From the NCBI GenBank assembly GCA_025141015.1, contig CP081098.1:3788501-3852500 (forward strand): DNA of 64,000 nt, given 5' to 3'. Both the position numbers and the translations under genes were made by a program. Origin of the DNA: Rhodobacteraceae bacterium M382 (GTDB lineage Bacteria > Pseudomonadota > Alphaproteobacteria > Rhodobacterales > Rhodobacteraceae). The notes below the pieces were generated by a model. The model ran no database searches and was not told the origin of the DNA. It worked only from the letters and a program-made list of their open reading frames with translations. The first letter of the stretch is position 1. The number at the start of each line of letters is the position of its first letter. This document shows, in pieces, positions 35,573-43,678 of this stretch.

Positions 35573-36748
35573 TCAGGTCAGGGGCAGGCGTCGGAAACGG
35601 CCCGGCATTGCCGGATCATGGAAATGATTCAACGGGCCATTGTCCACCAAATGATTGTGCCAATGGGCCAACGCCTGACGATCCAGCGTCACGCCCAGAC
35701 CGGGGCCCTCGGGCACTGCAACCACGTTGTTGACCTGCCGAAACGGGCCGCCCTGGACCACATCCCCGATCTGCCAGCGAAACAGCGACTGGCTGGGTTC
35801 CGAAATCCACGGCATTGCCGCGCTCATGTGCAGATAGGCGGCGGTGGCAACCCCTGCGTCTCCGGAATAGCACCAGAACCCGACGCCCATCGCCTCGCAG
35901 GCCCCAATGAAACGCACCGTGCGGGATATCCCGCCTAGCACTGCAAAATTGGTGACGATGTAATCCGGCGCACCCACCGCCACAGCCCGGCGGATATCCG
36001 GCACATGGGTCGACATGCGGATCGACGAATGTTTGCGCAGCTCCGCCATCTCTTCGAACGTCGCAACCGGGTCTTCGTAGTTGCGGATGTCATAGGGTTC
36101 GATGTCGCGAAACACCCGGATCGCGGTGGGCAGCGACCATTGCATATTGCTGTCCAGCCGGATCATCGCATCCGGCCCCAATGCCGCGCGCATCTCCTTG
36201 ACCGTGTCGATCTCGATCCGGGGATCACCCAGGATCAGCTTGCCTTCGAACATGGTCGATCCATGCTCTTCGCGCATCCGCACACAATAATCCGCCACCG
36301 CCTGGGGATCCATTTCACCACCGGCCCGAAACCCGAAATATTCGGTAAAGGGGATCGCCTTGCGCACAGCCCCGCCCAGCAAACGGTACAGCGGTTCCCC
36401 CGCGACCTTGCCCCGCAGATCCCACAGGGCGATTTCGATCGCGCCAAAGGCCTTGACCACGGAACTGTCGTCCGTGTTCTGCACAATCTGCCAGGGCGGA
36501 ACGCACAGGTTCTCGCAGCCCGCGATGTCCAGCGCATCGGCCCCGATCAGCCGGTCGCCCATGGCACGAATGCTATCGACCACGTCGACCGACGGTGCCT
36601 CTCCCAAACCAATCAGCCCCTGATCGGTTTCCACCTCGATGATGGTCTTGGAGGTGCCGGGATAATGCCCCCCGGTCCACCACATCGGTTTTTCCAGCGG
36701 CAGGTTGACCGGAGTGGCCCGCAGCCCGGTAATCCTGAGCCGTGTCAT
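35573..36748 (-). CDS. Mandelate racemase/muconate lactonizing (enolase-superfamily) protein
   Basis: A 391-residue protein with the N-terminal capping domain (LRATPVNLPLEKPMWWTGG) and a TIM-barrel domain. Metal-ligand strands include RLDSNMQW (Asp) and NYEDPVA (Glu). The first base position reads MFEGKLI rather than a clear K-x-K, the third ligand strand reads IRMSTHVPDI, and the position where related dehydratases hold a catalytic His reads GFWCYSGD. The reaction is therefore uncertain: dehydratase, racemase/epimerase or cycloisomerase. Context with MttB and an N-methyl dehydrogenase suggests action on a betaine-like acid. Confidence 0.83.
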   Translation of the reverse strand: MTRLRITGLRATPVNLPLEKPMWWTGGHYPGTSKTIIEVETDQGLIGLGEAPSVDVVDSIRAMGDRLIGADALDIAGCENLCVPPWQIVQNTDDSSVVKAFGAIEIALWDLRGKVAGEPLYRLLGGAVRKAIPFTEYFGFRAGGEMDPQAVADYCVRMREEHGSTMFEGKLILGDPRIEIDTVKEMRAALGPDAMIRLDSNMQWSLPTAIRVFRDIEPYDIRNYEDPVATFEEMAELRKHSSIRMSTHVPDIRRAVAVGAPDYIVTNFAVLGGISRTVRFIGACEAMGVGFWCYSGDAGVATAAYLHMSAAMPWISEPSQSLFRWQIGDVVQGGPFRQVNNVVAVPEGPGLGVTLDRQALAHWHNHLVDNGPLNHFHDPAMPGRFRRLPLT

Positions 36749-36780
36749 GAAAATCGCCCCGCAAAACAGGCGTTTCGCCG

Positions 36781-36839
36781 GTGCACGGGTGGTGTACGGG
36801 TGGTGCACGCATCGTGCCAGGGGGGAAATGCCCCCCCTG
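36781..36839 (-). terminator. Short repeat and hairpin between the MttB and enolase-family genes
   Basis: An 8-bp hairpin (CAGGGGGG / CCCCCCTG, 36818-36839) lies downstream of the MttB gene, next to 11-bp direct repeats GTGCACGGGTG and GTGTACGGGTG (36781-36802) plus a third partial copy. It may reduce read-through from the first gene. Confidence 0.45.
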
Positions 36840-36874
36840 CATCAGCCGGAATTATGCGTAAAGAAATCATTACC

Positions 36875-38395
36875 TCAGTACCAGGCATCGGGAAGCTCTT
36901 CCTTGCGCTTGGCGACATAGGCGGCCAGTTCTTCTTCCTTGGCCGGATTCAGGGCGGGCTTTTCATACTCGTTCAACATCTGGTTCCAACGGTCATACGC
37001 ACGCGTGCGCATGTCCTTGGACCCGCCCTCTTCCCAGCTTTCGACATTCTCGCTGTCGCTCAGCTTGGGCTCATAAAACGCATCCTGATAATTGCGCATG
37101 GTGTGCGCCGACCCCAGGAAATGCCCCCCCGGTGCGACCTCGCCATAGGCGTCGCGCGCCATCGCTTCGTCGCTGATGTCCAGCCCTTGGCCCAGGACCT
37201 TTTGATAGGATCCCAACCGGTCCGCATCCATGATCAGTTTTTCAAACCCGGTGGCCAACCCGCCTTCGAGCCACCCGGCCGCGTGCAAGACAAAATTCGC
37301 CCCGGCGAGCATGGTGGAATGCATCGAATCCGCGCTCTCATAGGCGGCCTGGGCATCCTCGGTTTTTGATGCGGTCAGCGACCCACCACAGCGCAAGGGC
37401 AGCCCAGCCCGGCGCGCCAACTGACCGATGGCATAATTAGACACCACCGGTTCCGGCATCCCAAACGTGGGGGCCCCGGATTTCAGCGACATGGAGCTCA
37501 GAAAATTGCCCAGCACAAAGGGCGCACCGGGACGCACCAATTGCGCATAGGCACAGGCCATCATCGCCTCGGCCATCGCCTGTGCAACCGACGCGGCCGT
37601 CGACACCGGACCCATCGCCCCGGTCAGAATAAAGGGAACAACAACAATGCCTTGCCCGCGTCCACAATAGACGCGGATCGCCTCGGACACGACCTTGTCC
37701 ACCAGCAAGGGGGAGTTCGTGTTGACGTTGCCCATGATCACGCAATTGTTGTCCATCACGTCCCGCCCATGCAGGATTTCGGCCATATCAACGCTGTCTT
37801 GGGCGCGGCTCATTTCGGTAATTGCCCCCAGATGCGGTTTGTCCGACAGGGTCATATGGGCCAGCACCATATCCAGATGGCGTTTGCTGACCGGGACGTC
37901 GCAGGGTTCGCAAATCACCAGCCCGGTGTGGTGCAGATTTGGGTGCAGATAGGCGAGTTTGACCAGCTTCTCGAAGCTGTCCATATCGCCATATCGCCGC
38001 CCCCCTTCCAGATCGCGCACAAAGGGCGCGCCATAGATCGGGGCGAACACCTGATTGGTCCCGCCAATCACCACCGAGCGCTCCGGATTGCGGGCGACCT
38101 GGGTGAACTGGCGCGGGGCCTTGGCGCATAGATCCCGGATCCACTGCGCATCGGCGCGCACAATATCACCCTCGATCCGCGCCCCTTCGCGCCGCCACAG
38201 CTCCAACGCTTCCGGGTCGTCGCGAAACGCGATGCCGACGTCTTCGAATATCCAATCGACCTGCGCCTCGAGCTTGGTCAGTTGTTCGTCGTCCAGCACA
38301 TCAAAAAACGGCAGGATCCGCTGGATATAGGGCGAAGCCGGCGCGCCCACCGGGGCGGCTTGTCTGCTGCGCGAAGCACGGGCACGTCGGGCCAT
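36875..38395 (-). CDS. Trimethylamine methyltransferase (MttB)-family protein, non-pyrrolysine
   Basis: A 506-residue TIM-barrel methyltransferase with GGAGA upstream of the ATG. Family features include FAPIYGAPFVRDLEGGRRYG, NTNSPLLVD and LRCGGSLTASK. The frame is full length without an internal TAG, so unlike methanogen MttB it uses no pyrrolysine. Characterised non-pyrrolysine members demethylate quaternary amines such as glycine betaine, passing the methyl to a corrinoid protein. No corrinoid protein is encoded nearby, so partner and acceptor are unknown. It is the first gene of the operon and diverges from a LysR gene. Confidence 0.87.
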   Translation of the reverse strand: MARRARASRSRQAAPVGAPASPYIQRILPFFDVLDDEQLTKLEAQVDWIFEDVGIAFRDDPEALELWRREGARIEGDIVRADAQWIRDLCAKAPRQFTQVARNPERSVVIGGTNQVFAPIYGAPFVRDLEGGRRYGDMDSFEKLVKLAYLHPNLHHTGLVICEPCDVPVSKRHLDMVLAHMTLSDKPHLGAITEMSRAQDSVDMAEILHGRDVMDNNCVIMGNVNTNSPLLVDKVVSEAIRVYCGRGQGIVVVPFILTGAMGPVSTAASVAQAMAEAMMACAYAQLVRPGAPFVLGNFLSSMSLKSGAPTFGMPEPVVSNYAIGQLARRAGLPLRCGGSLTASKTEDAQAAYESADSMHSTMLAGANFVLHAAGWLEGGLATGFEKLIMDADRLGSYQKVLGQGLDISDEAMARDAYGEVAPGGHFLGSAHTMRNYQDAFYEPKLSDSENVESWEEGGSKDMRTRAYDRWNQMLNEYEKPALNPAKEEELAAYVAKRKEELPDAWY

Positions 38396-38440
38396 GATCA
38401 GGTCTCCATCAATCTGTGGTGCAACACTACGCAACCGAAA

Positions 38441-38466
38441 CAGGTTTGTGACGGTTGAAAAACCTG
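38441..38466. promoter_or_regulatory. Putative LysR-type binding site
   Basis: Inverted arms CAGGTTT (38441-38447) and AAACCTG (38460-38466) are separated by 12 bp between the divergent MttB and LysR genes. This size and symmetry suit a LysR regulator. Confidence 0.45.
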
Positions 38467-38488
38467 ATGGTTTGGATAAGTCTGAGTT

Positions 38489-39391
38489 ATGCAAGAACTC
38501 TGGAAACTCGTCTCCTCCCCCCGCCACGTCATCGTGTTCGAAGCCGCCGCCCGGCACGGATCCTTTACCCGTGCGGCCGCTGAATTAAATGTGCAGCAGC
38601 CCGCCGTCAGCGCGGCGATTCGGCAATTGGAGGACGCGTTGGGGGTGACCCTGTTCCACCGCAGCCATCGCAAAGTGGAATTGACCAAGGCCGGAGAGCG
38701 ATTTTTCACTGATATTTCAATGGCGTTAGAACAAATCCTGGCCTCGGCCCGCGCCGTGTATCAACGCGGATTGAACGACCATGTGACTCTGTCGGTTTCG
38801 ACCGCTTTTGCCTATTACTGGATGGTGCCGCAGTTGGAACAGCTGCACTCCCAGCATCCGGAGATTGATTTACGTCTGCAAACCAGTGATCGAGAGCCCG
38901 ATATAGACGCCGAGGGAATCAGCCTTGCCATAAGGCGGGGGGACGGCAATTGGCCCGGCGTACATGCCGCATTGATTGCACCCGAAGTGATCTATCCCAT
39001 CGCTGGTCCGGGGGTTTTGGCCAGATCGGATCTCACGGAGATTCGCGATCTTTTGGATCACCGGCTGATCCACCTCGAAGAGCCGGTGCGCGCCCGCCCG
39101 ACCTGGGCCCAATGGTTCGCCCATTTTGACGTGTTGGACCGCCCGCCAAAGGCGGGATTACGACTGAACGACTATGCGCTGGTTCTTCAGACAGCTATGG
39201 CGGGCGAGGGCATCGCCTTTGGCTGGCAGCATGTGACCCGCAGGCTGATTTCGCAGGGTCTGCTGGAGGCGCGCAGGGATTGGGCCTGGAAGACCGGCAA
39301 GGGATTCTATCTGGTTTGGTCCCAGAACACCCCCCTGATCCCCCAGGCCGAACGTGTGCGCGACTGGATGATTTCTCTGGGCGAAACCTGA
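38489..39391 (+). CDS. LysR-family transcriptional regulator
   Basis: A 300-residue LysR protein. The N-terminal winged helix has VFEAAARHGSFTRAAAELNVQQPAVSAAIRQLE (key part FTRAAAELN) and FHRSHRKVELTKAG; the effector domain follows from about residue 95. The GcvA-like effector region is not diagnostic for ligand. It diverges from the MttB operon over 93 bp with an inverted repeat, so it probably controls that operon alongside the GlxA-type regulator at its far end. Confidence 0.88.
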   Translation: MQELWKLVSSPRHVIVFEAAARHGSFTRAAAELNVQQPAVSAAIRQLEDALGVTLFHRSHRKVELTKAGERFFTDISMALEQILASARAVYQRGLNDHVTLSVSTAFAYYWMVPQLEQLHSQHPEIDLRLQTSDREPDIDAEGISLAIRRGDGNWPGVHAALIAPEVIYPIAGPGVLARSDLTEIRDLLDHRLIHLEEPVRARPTWAQWFAHFDVLDRPPKAGLRLNDYALVLQTAMAGEGIAFGWQHVTRRLISQGLLEARRDWAWKTGKGFYLVWSQNTPLIPQAERVRDWMISLGET

Positions 39392-39401
39392 TCGCGCGTG
39401 A

Positions 39402-39426
39402 ATCAAGGCGCAAGAAACGCCTTGAT
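39402..39426. terminator. Hairpin between convergent LysR and AhpD-like genes
   Basis: A 9-bp perfect stem (ATCAAGGCG / CGCCTTGAT) with a 7-nt loop lies 11 bp after the LysR stop. A short T-run (GATTTTAC) follows on the plus strand at some distance. It is a plausible terminator, perhaps for both directions. Confidence 0.6.
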
Positions 39427-39459
39427 CCACACCGATTTTACACAGCTTCCCCGCCGGGA

Positions 39460-40044
39460 TCAGCCATCATCGCCCTTGTAGAACCCGATGACATCGCCAT
39501 CGGTTGTCGCGCCCAACCCGTTCAACAATCGGTTCGAGTAGTTGAAATAGGCACAGACCTGATTGACTTCCAGGACCTCCCCATCATCGCATCCGGCAAT
39601 TTTCAACGCTTCGAAATCGGACTTGATCATCTTGCCGACATCCGTTGTCAGCTTGCCCGCATAACGCAACAGCGCCAACTCCTTGCCCTGAAACTCGTCT
39701 TCGGGGCGATGTGCCTTGAGCGCCAGAAAGATTCGATCGCTGCGCGGCTGATCACGCAACAGGTTGCGGACATTCATAAAATGATGGGTCAGCGAATAGG
39801 TGCAATCATTCAGGATCGACGTATAGCTGGCAACCACTTCCAGGAACCAGAAGGGCAATTTGTTGTCCTTGGAATGCAACGCCGAACGATAGAGCGTGAC
39901 ATGCCCGTTCATTGTTTCCGGGCGCAAGGAATGCACCCGCATAACCGTATCAACGGTGCCATGTGGAGTGCGCGCCTTGTCCAGCAATTCCTTGAGACGA
40001 CCGTCGGCCTCCTCATCCGGGACCATGTGAATCCAGGCGCTCAT
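39460..40044 (-). CDS. AhpD-like/carboxymuconolactone decarboxylase-family protein
   Basis: A 194-residue all-helical protein resembling the peroxidase-related AhpD-like group. The usual C-x-x-C redox pair appears as CTYSLTHH, that is one Cys and a Ser, followed by His, so alkylhydroperoxidase activity may be altered or absent. It overlaps the upstream AhpD-like gene by 4 bp and is therefore co-translated. Function beyond the fold cannot be stated. Confidence 0.72.
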   Translation of the reverse strand: MSAWIHMVPDEEADGRLKELLDKARTPHGTVDTVMRVHSLRPETMNGHVTLYRSALHSKDNKLPFWFLEVVASYTSILNDCTYSLTHHFMNVRNLLRDQPRSDRIFLALKAHRPEDEFQGKELALLRYAGKLTTDVGKMIKSDFEALKIAGCDDGEVLEVNQVCAYFNYSNRLLNGLGATTDGDVIGFYKGDDG

Positions 40045-40385
40045 GCCGCGTCTCCCGTGAAGATGTCATAGGCCTTGAGCGCCTTGGCGCTATAGGCATA
40101 GGCAGGACCGCCGCCCATGTAGGTGGCCATGGCCAATGCCTCGCATAATTCGTCCCGTGTGGCACCCAATCGCACCAGGGATCGCACGTGAAAGCCAATA
40201 CAGCTGTCACATTTCGTGGCAATGGCAATGCCCAATGCCATGAACTCCTTGGTCTTTTCGCTGAGCGCGCCATTTGTCTTGGCCGCCTTGCCCATCATGC
40301 CAAATCCCTTGACGGTCTCTGGCACCTCCTTGGAATAGGTGGCGATATTGGCCTCGGTTTCGGCCATGAAGTCTTTCCAGTCCAT
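40041..40385 (-). CDS. AhpD-like carboxymuconolactone decarboxylase-family protein
   Basis: A 114-residue protein with the complete AhpD motif: KCDSCIGFHVRSL (C-x-x-C-x3-H) after a conserved ALGIAIA segment. Small proteins of this type act as thiol peroxidases or as redox partners. It starts at the ATG giving MDWKDFMAE. The second, longer AhpD-like gene overlaps its stop by 4 bp, so the two products may work together. The gene lies 61 bp after the importer permease gene on the same strand and could share its transcript. Confidence 0.82.
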   Translation of the reverse strand: MDWKDFMAETEANIATYSKEVPETVKGFGMMGKAAKTNGALSEKTKEFMALGIAIATKCDSCIGFHVRSLVRLGATRDELCEALAMATYMGGGPAYAYSAKALKAYDIFTGDAA

Positions 40386-40446
40386 TGTCTTCTCCGTTCG
40401 CTTCACGCGCAGCCCGACATCGGGTGTTCGGACTGCGCAGAGTTTC

Positions 40447-41208
40447 CTACCCGCGTTCATCTGCCCCCATGCGCCGTTCCAGCCAGCGCACACCGGCGCT
40501 GATGATCAGGACCAGCACCAGATATTCAAAGATGAGCAGCGTATAGATTTCCAGCGGGCGATATTCGGTCACCACCAATTCGTTGGCGCGCCGGGTCAGC
40601 TCCTGCATCCCGATCACGGACGCAAAGGCGCTCATCTTGACGATATAGATGAACTGATTGGCCAGCGGTGGCAGGATGCGCCGGATCGCCTGGGGCAGGA
40701 TCACATAGCGCATGGTTTGCAAATAGTTCAGCCCGATGGTCTGGGCCGCTTCGGTTTGTCCTTTGGCAATCGACTGGATCCCGGCGCGATAGATTTCGGC
40801 CGTAAAGGCACTGTCGGAAATCGCCAGCGTGATGATCGCCCCCCAAAACGGGTCAATCGGGATGTTCAACCCCATCGACTGGAACACGATCGGCAGGCCG
40901 TAAAACACCCAGAACAACATCGGCAACAGCGGGATGGCGCGTACGAATTCGACATAGACCCGGTTAAACATCCGAATTTGCCACCGCGTCGATAACCCCG
41001 GCAGCGCCACCACAAGCCCCAGACCGATCGAGACCACGGCCGCGATCACCGAAATCAGGATGGTGTCACCAATACCCGAAACCAGAAATTTCACATTGAT
41101 CCAACCGGACGGTTTGGTCGGGTCGATCACGTACCAGCCCCAGGTCCCCGAGCTGGAACACCCAGCCAAAGCCAACAGGGCAAGCGACAGGAAAATCCAC
41201 TTTTTCAT
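40447..41208 (-). CDS. Polar amino-acid-type ABC transporter permease with lipobox-like N-terminus
   Basis: A 253-residue permease of the HisM/GlnP class. The N-terminus MKKWIFLSLALLALAGCSSSG looks like a lipoprotein signal with lipobox LAGC, followed by GTWGWYVIDP, then membrane helices. The inner-membrane coupling region reads EAAQTIGLNYLQTMRYVILPQA, typical of the EAA loop. It follows the ATPase gene by 13 bp. Only one permease gene is present, so it would act as a homodimer with the divergent binding protein. Confidence 0.85.
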   Translation of the reverse strand: MKKWIFLSLALLALAGCSSSGTWGWYVIDPTKPSGWINVKFLVSGIGDTILISVIAAVVSIGLGLVVALPGLSTRWQIRMFNRVYVEFVRAIPLLPMLFWVFYGLPIVFQSMGLNIPIDPFWGAIITLAISDSAFTAEIYRAGIQSIAKGQTEAAQTIGLNYLQTMRYVILPQAIRRILPPLANQFIYIVKMSAFASVIGMQELTRRANELVVTEYRPLEIYTLLIFEYLVLVLIISAGVRWLERRMGADERG

Positions 41209-41221
41209 GATTGTCTTCTCC

Positions 41222-41962
41222 TCAGTGCTGCAGGATCTGGGACAGGAACTTCTGACACCGCTCGGATCGCGGAGCGCCAAAGAACTCATCCGGGGGGCCC
41301 TGTTCGACGATTTCACCGGCGTCCATAAAGACCATGTTGTCAGCAACTTTGCGGGCAAACCCCATCTCGTGCGTGACCACAACCATAGTCATCCCGTCAT
41401 CCGCCAACCCGACCATCACGTCGAGCACTTCAGAGATCATTTCGGGGTCCAGCGCCGAAGTCGGCTCGTCAAACAACAGCACCTTGGGCTCCATGCACAG
41501 CGACCGGGCGATGGCCACCCGCTGCTGCTGACCACCCGACAGCTGCCCCGGACGCTTTTTCGCCTGATCCGGGATATGCACTCGTTCCAGATAATGCATG
41601 GCCTTGGCTTCGGCCTCGGATTTGGAGAGCCCGCGGGCCTTGATCGGCCCCAACATCAGGTTCTCCAGCACCGTGAGGTGCGGAAACAGGTTGAACTGTT
41701 GAAATACCATGCCGACCTCGGACCGGATCGCCGCCACCGATTGCGGATCATTGGTCAGTTCGATGCCATCGACCCGAATCGTTCCCTTCTGATGTTCTTC
41801 CAGCCGGTTGATGCAGCGCACTACTGTCGATTTCCCGGACCCCGAGGGGCCGCAGATCACAACCTTTTCACCGGATCCTATGGATAGATTGATATCCTTG
41901 AGCACATGAAATGTGCCATACCACTTGTTGACTCCAACAAGCTCGATTGCTGTCTGCGCCAT
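41222..41962 (-). CDS. Polar amino-acid-type ABC transporter ATPase
   Basis: A 246-residue ATPase of the GlnQ/HisP class with Walker [10 protein letters not shown], the Q-loop [16 protein letters not shown], signature LSGGQQQR, Walker [15 protein letters not shown] and switch His in VVTHEMGFA. The ATG has AGGGGGAATT upstream. It is the first gene of the minus-strand unit with the single permease; the binding-protein gene diverges over about 160 bp. Confidence 0.92.
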   Translation of the reverse strand: MAQTAIELVGVNKWYGTFHVLKDINLSIGSGEKVVICGPSGSGKSTVVRCINRLEEHQKGTIRVDGIELTNDPQSVAAIRSEVGMVFQQFNLFPHLTVLENLMLGPIKARGLSKSEAEAKAMHYLERVHIPDQAKKRPGQLSGGQQQRVAIARSLCMEPKVLLFDEPTSALDPEMISEVLDVMVGLADDGMTMVVVTHEMGFARKVADNMVFMDAGEIVEQGPPDEFFGAPRSERCQKFLSQILQH

Positions 41963-42008
41963 CGAATTCCCCCTGTTTCGCGCGTCACGCATCAAAAAAT
42001 GCGCAAAA

Positions 42009-42025
42009 TTTTCTCCGTGAGAAAA
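42009..42025. promoter_or_regulatory. Small inverted repeat between divergent importer genes
   Basis: TTTTCTC-CGT-GAGAAAA forms a 7-bp dyad in the AT-rich control region shared by the ATPase and binding-protein genes. It could be an operator. Confidence 0.35.
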
Positions 42026-42121
42026 ATTTTTCTTGAGATTAACTGCGGGAATGCCGTTAAATCAAGGAACAATCGAACTATAATCAAAAGCGAACAGACA
42101 ACACCAACAGGGGAGTCACCA

Positions 42122-42892
42122 ATGAAACGAATTTTCAAGGCAGCCGCAGTCGCGGTTCTGGGCCTGACTTTGTCAGGTGCCGCACAGGCACAATCGGCAC
42201 TGAACGAAATCCTGGATACGGGCGTGCTCAAGATCGGGACTACGGGTGACTGGAACCCGATGACGTTGCGCGATCCGGCGACAAACAGCTACAAAGGCTT
42301 CGACATCGACATCATGAATGAGCTGGCCAAAGATCTGGGTGTCGAAATCGAATTCGTGCCAACCGACTGGAAAACTCTGGTCAACGGCGTTGTGGCCGGA
42401 AAATACCACATGACCGGGTCGGCTTCGATTTCTCCCCCGCGGATGAAGGTGGCCGGCTTCTCGGAAAGCTATATTTCGGTGGAGCTGTATCCGTTCACCA
42501 CCAAGGAGAAAGCTGGAAACTTTGACGGGTATGACAGCATCAACCAACCCGGTGTCAAAGTGGCAACCACGCTGGGAACGACGTTTGAAAAACGCGTGCG
42601 CGAATGGTTCCCCAATGCCGACATCAAGGTGGTCGAAGCCCCGGCGCGCGGCTTTCAGGAAGTGCTGGCCGGTCGGGCCGATGTGTTCATCACCTCGAAT
42701 ATCGAAGGATCGACCCTTGAGCAGAAATTCCCTGTGACCCGCGTCCCCGGAACCGGCCCACGGTCGCCATCGCCCATCGCGATGTTGTTGCCCCAGGCCG
42801 ATCAGGTGTGGATCAATTACGTGAACAATTGGGTCAAAGTGAAAAAGGCCCAAGGGTTCTTTGAAACCACCAAGGCGAACTGGGGTCTGTGA
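42122..42892 (+). CDS. Polar amino-acid-type ABC transporter substrate-binding protein
   Basis: A 256-residue precursor with a Sec signal peptide ending near AAQAQS and AGGGGAG upstream of the ATG. The mature protein is a family 3 periplasmic binding protein: VLKIGTTGDWNPM, then YKGFDIDIMNELAKDLGV. The TTGDW...P opening is also shared with periplasmic cyclohexadienyl dehydratase-like proteins, but the divergent ATPase and permease genes argue for transport. A strong terminator follows the gene. Confidence 0.87.
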   Translation: MKRIFKAAAVAVLGLTLSGAAQAQSALNEILDTGVLKIGTTGDWNPMTLRDPATNSYKGFDIDIMNELAKDLGVEIEFVPTDWKTLVNGVVAGKYHMTGSASISPPRMKVAGFSESYISVELYPFTTKEKAGNFDGYDSINQPGVKVATTLGTTFEKRVREWFPNADIKVVEAPARGFQEVLAGRADVFITSNIEGSTLEQKFPVTRVPGTGPRSPSPIAMLLPQADQVWINYVNNWVKVKKAQGFFETTKANWGL

Positions 42893-42912
42893 TCCTGGCC
42901 TTGTGATGATTG

Positions 42913-42946
42913 GGACCGCGCCCCGTTGCGCGGTCCATTTCGTTTT
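42913..42946 (+). terminator. Rho-independent terminator after the binding-protein gene
   Basis: GGACCGCG pairs with CGCGGTCC (8-bp perfect stem, 8-nt loop) and is followed by ATTTCGTTTT, 20 bp after the stop codon. Confidence 0.82.
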
Positions 42947-43596
42947 CAGGTTCGGGGTTTCAGACCGGACAGGTCCGGGTCAGTGTTCTTCAATGCCGCC
43001 CACGTCGAAACCCAGCCCCACCAGCGTGTCAGATTCGGGTACTCTGCAAACAGCTCGCGCCCCTCTTTTGATTGCAGGAAATAGTCGATCATGGGGGCAA
43101 GATGGCAATCTGCCAACGTCGGCGCGCGCCCGCTCAGCACTCTGCTCTCCTCGGCAATGTCTTCCAACGCCGCCAACACACGCCGCGACCCTGCTACTCC
43201 TGTTGCGATCACCTGTGGATCCCCTTCCTCTCCTACGAGCGGACGAAAAACCGAATGCGAAAACACCTGTCGAACCAGCGGAACATAGCCATAACTGTCC
43301 ACAATCGCCATGACCTGATCCATGCGCGCCTGAGCCATCGGATCGTCAGGTTGCAACCCGACGCCGGCAAAGGCGTTGTCCACATAACGGGTAATGGCCC
43401 CGGTTTCATAAAGAGAGAATGCATCATGTTCCAGAACTGGCACCCGGCCAAAGGGATGCCGCCGCAGATGATCATCAGTCAGATCCGTGAAAGGATCAAC
43501 TTCGACAGTCGCAACTGCGATCTGCTTTGCGGACAGGACCATGCGGACAATTCTGGAATAGACGCTGTAGCGATAGCTGTACAGTCGAACACTCAT
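42946..43596 (-). CDS. Glutathione S-transferase-family protein
   Basis: A 216-residue protein with an N-terminal thioredoxin-like domain (MSVRLYSYRYSVYSRIVRM; the conserved cis-Pro in GRVPVLEHDAF and Glu-Thr as LYETGAITRYVD for glutathione) and a helical C-terminal domain with LSGRAPTLADCHLAPM. The start region has Tyr and Ser candidates for the thiolate-stabilising residue. The substrate is unknown. It diverges from the creatininase-family gene over about 80 bp. Confidence 0.87.
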   Translation of the reverse strand: MSVRLYSYRYSVYSRIVRMVLSAKQIAVATVEVDPFTDLTDDHLRRHPFGRVPVLEHDAFSLYETGAITRYVDNAFAGVGLQPDDPMAQARMDQVMAIVDSYGYVPLVRQVFSHSVFRPLVGEEGDPQVIATGVAGSRRVLAALEDIAEESRVLSGRAPTLADCHLAPMIDYFLQSKEGRELFAEYPNLTRWWGWVSTWAALKNTDPDLSGLKPRT

Positions 43597-43678
43597 CTCA
43601 CGTCCGCCTCTCAAATTTATCCAAGCATCGCTCAAGGATAGACGCAGATGCCAACAAAACAAAGACAGGAGCGGTAAC

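Noticed and set aside
36875-38395. Possible pyrrolysine-containing MttB
   Set aside because: The frame is full length with no internal TAG, and no pyl genes are seen in the window.
40386-40446. GC hairpin between importer permease and AhpD-like genes as a terminator
   Set aside because: The stem is interrupted (GCGCAG/CTGCGC around an inner CCCGA/TCGGG) and no T-tract follows, so read-through is as likely as termination.
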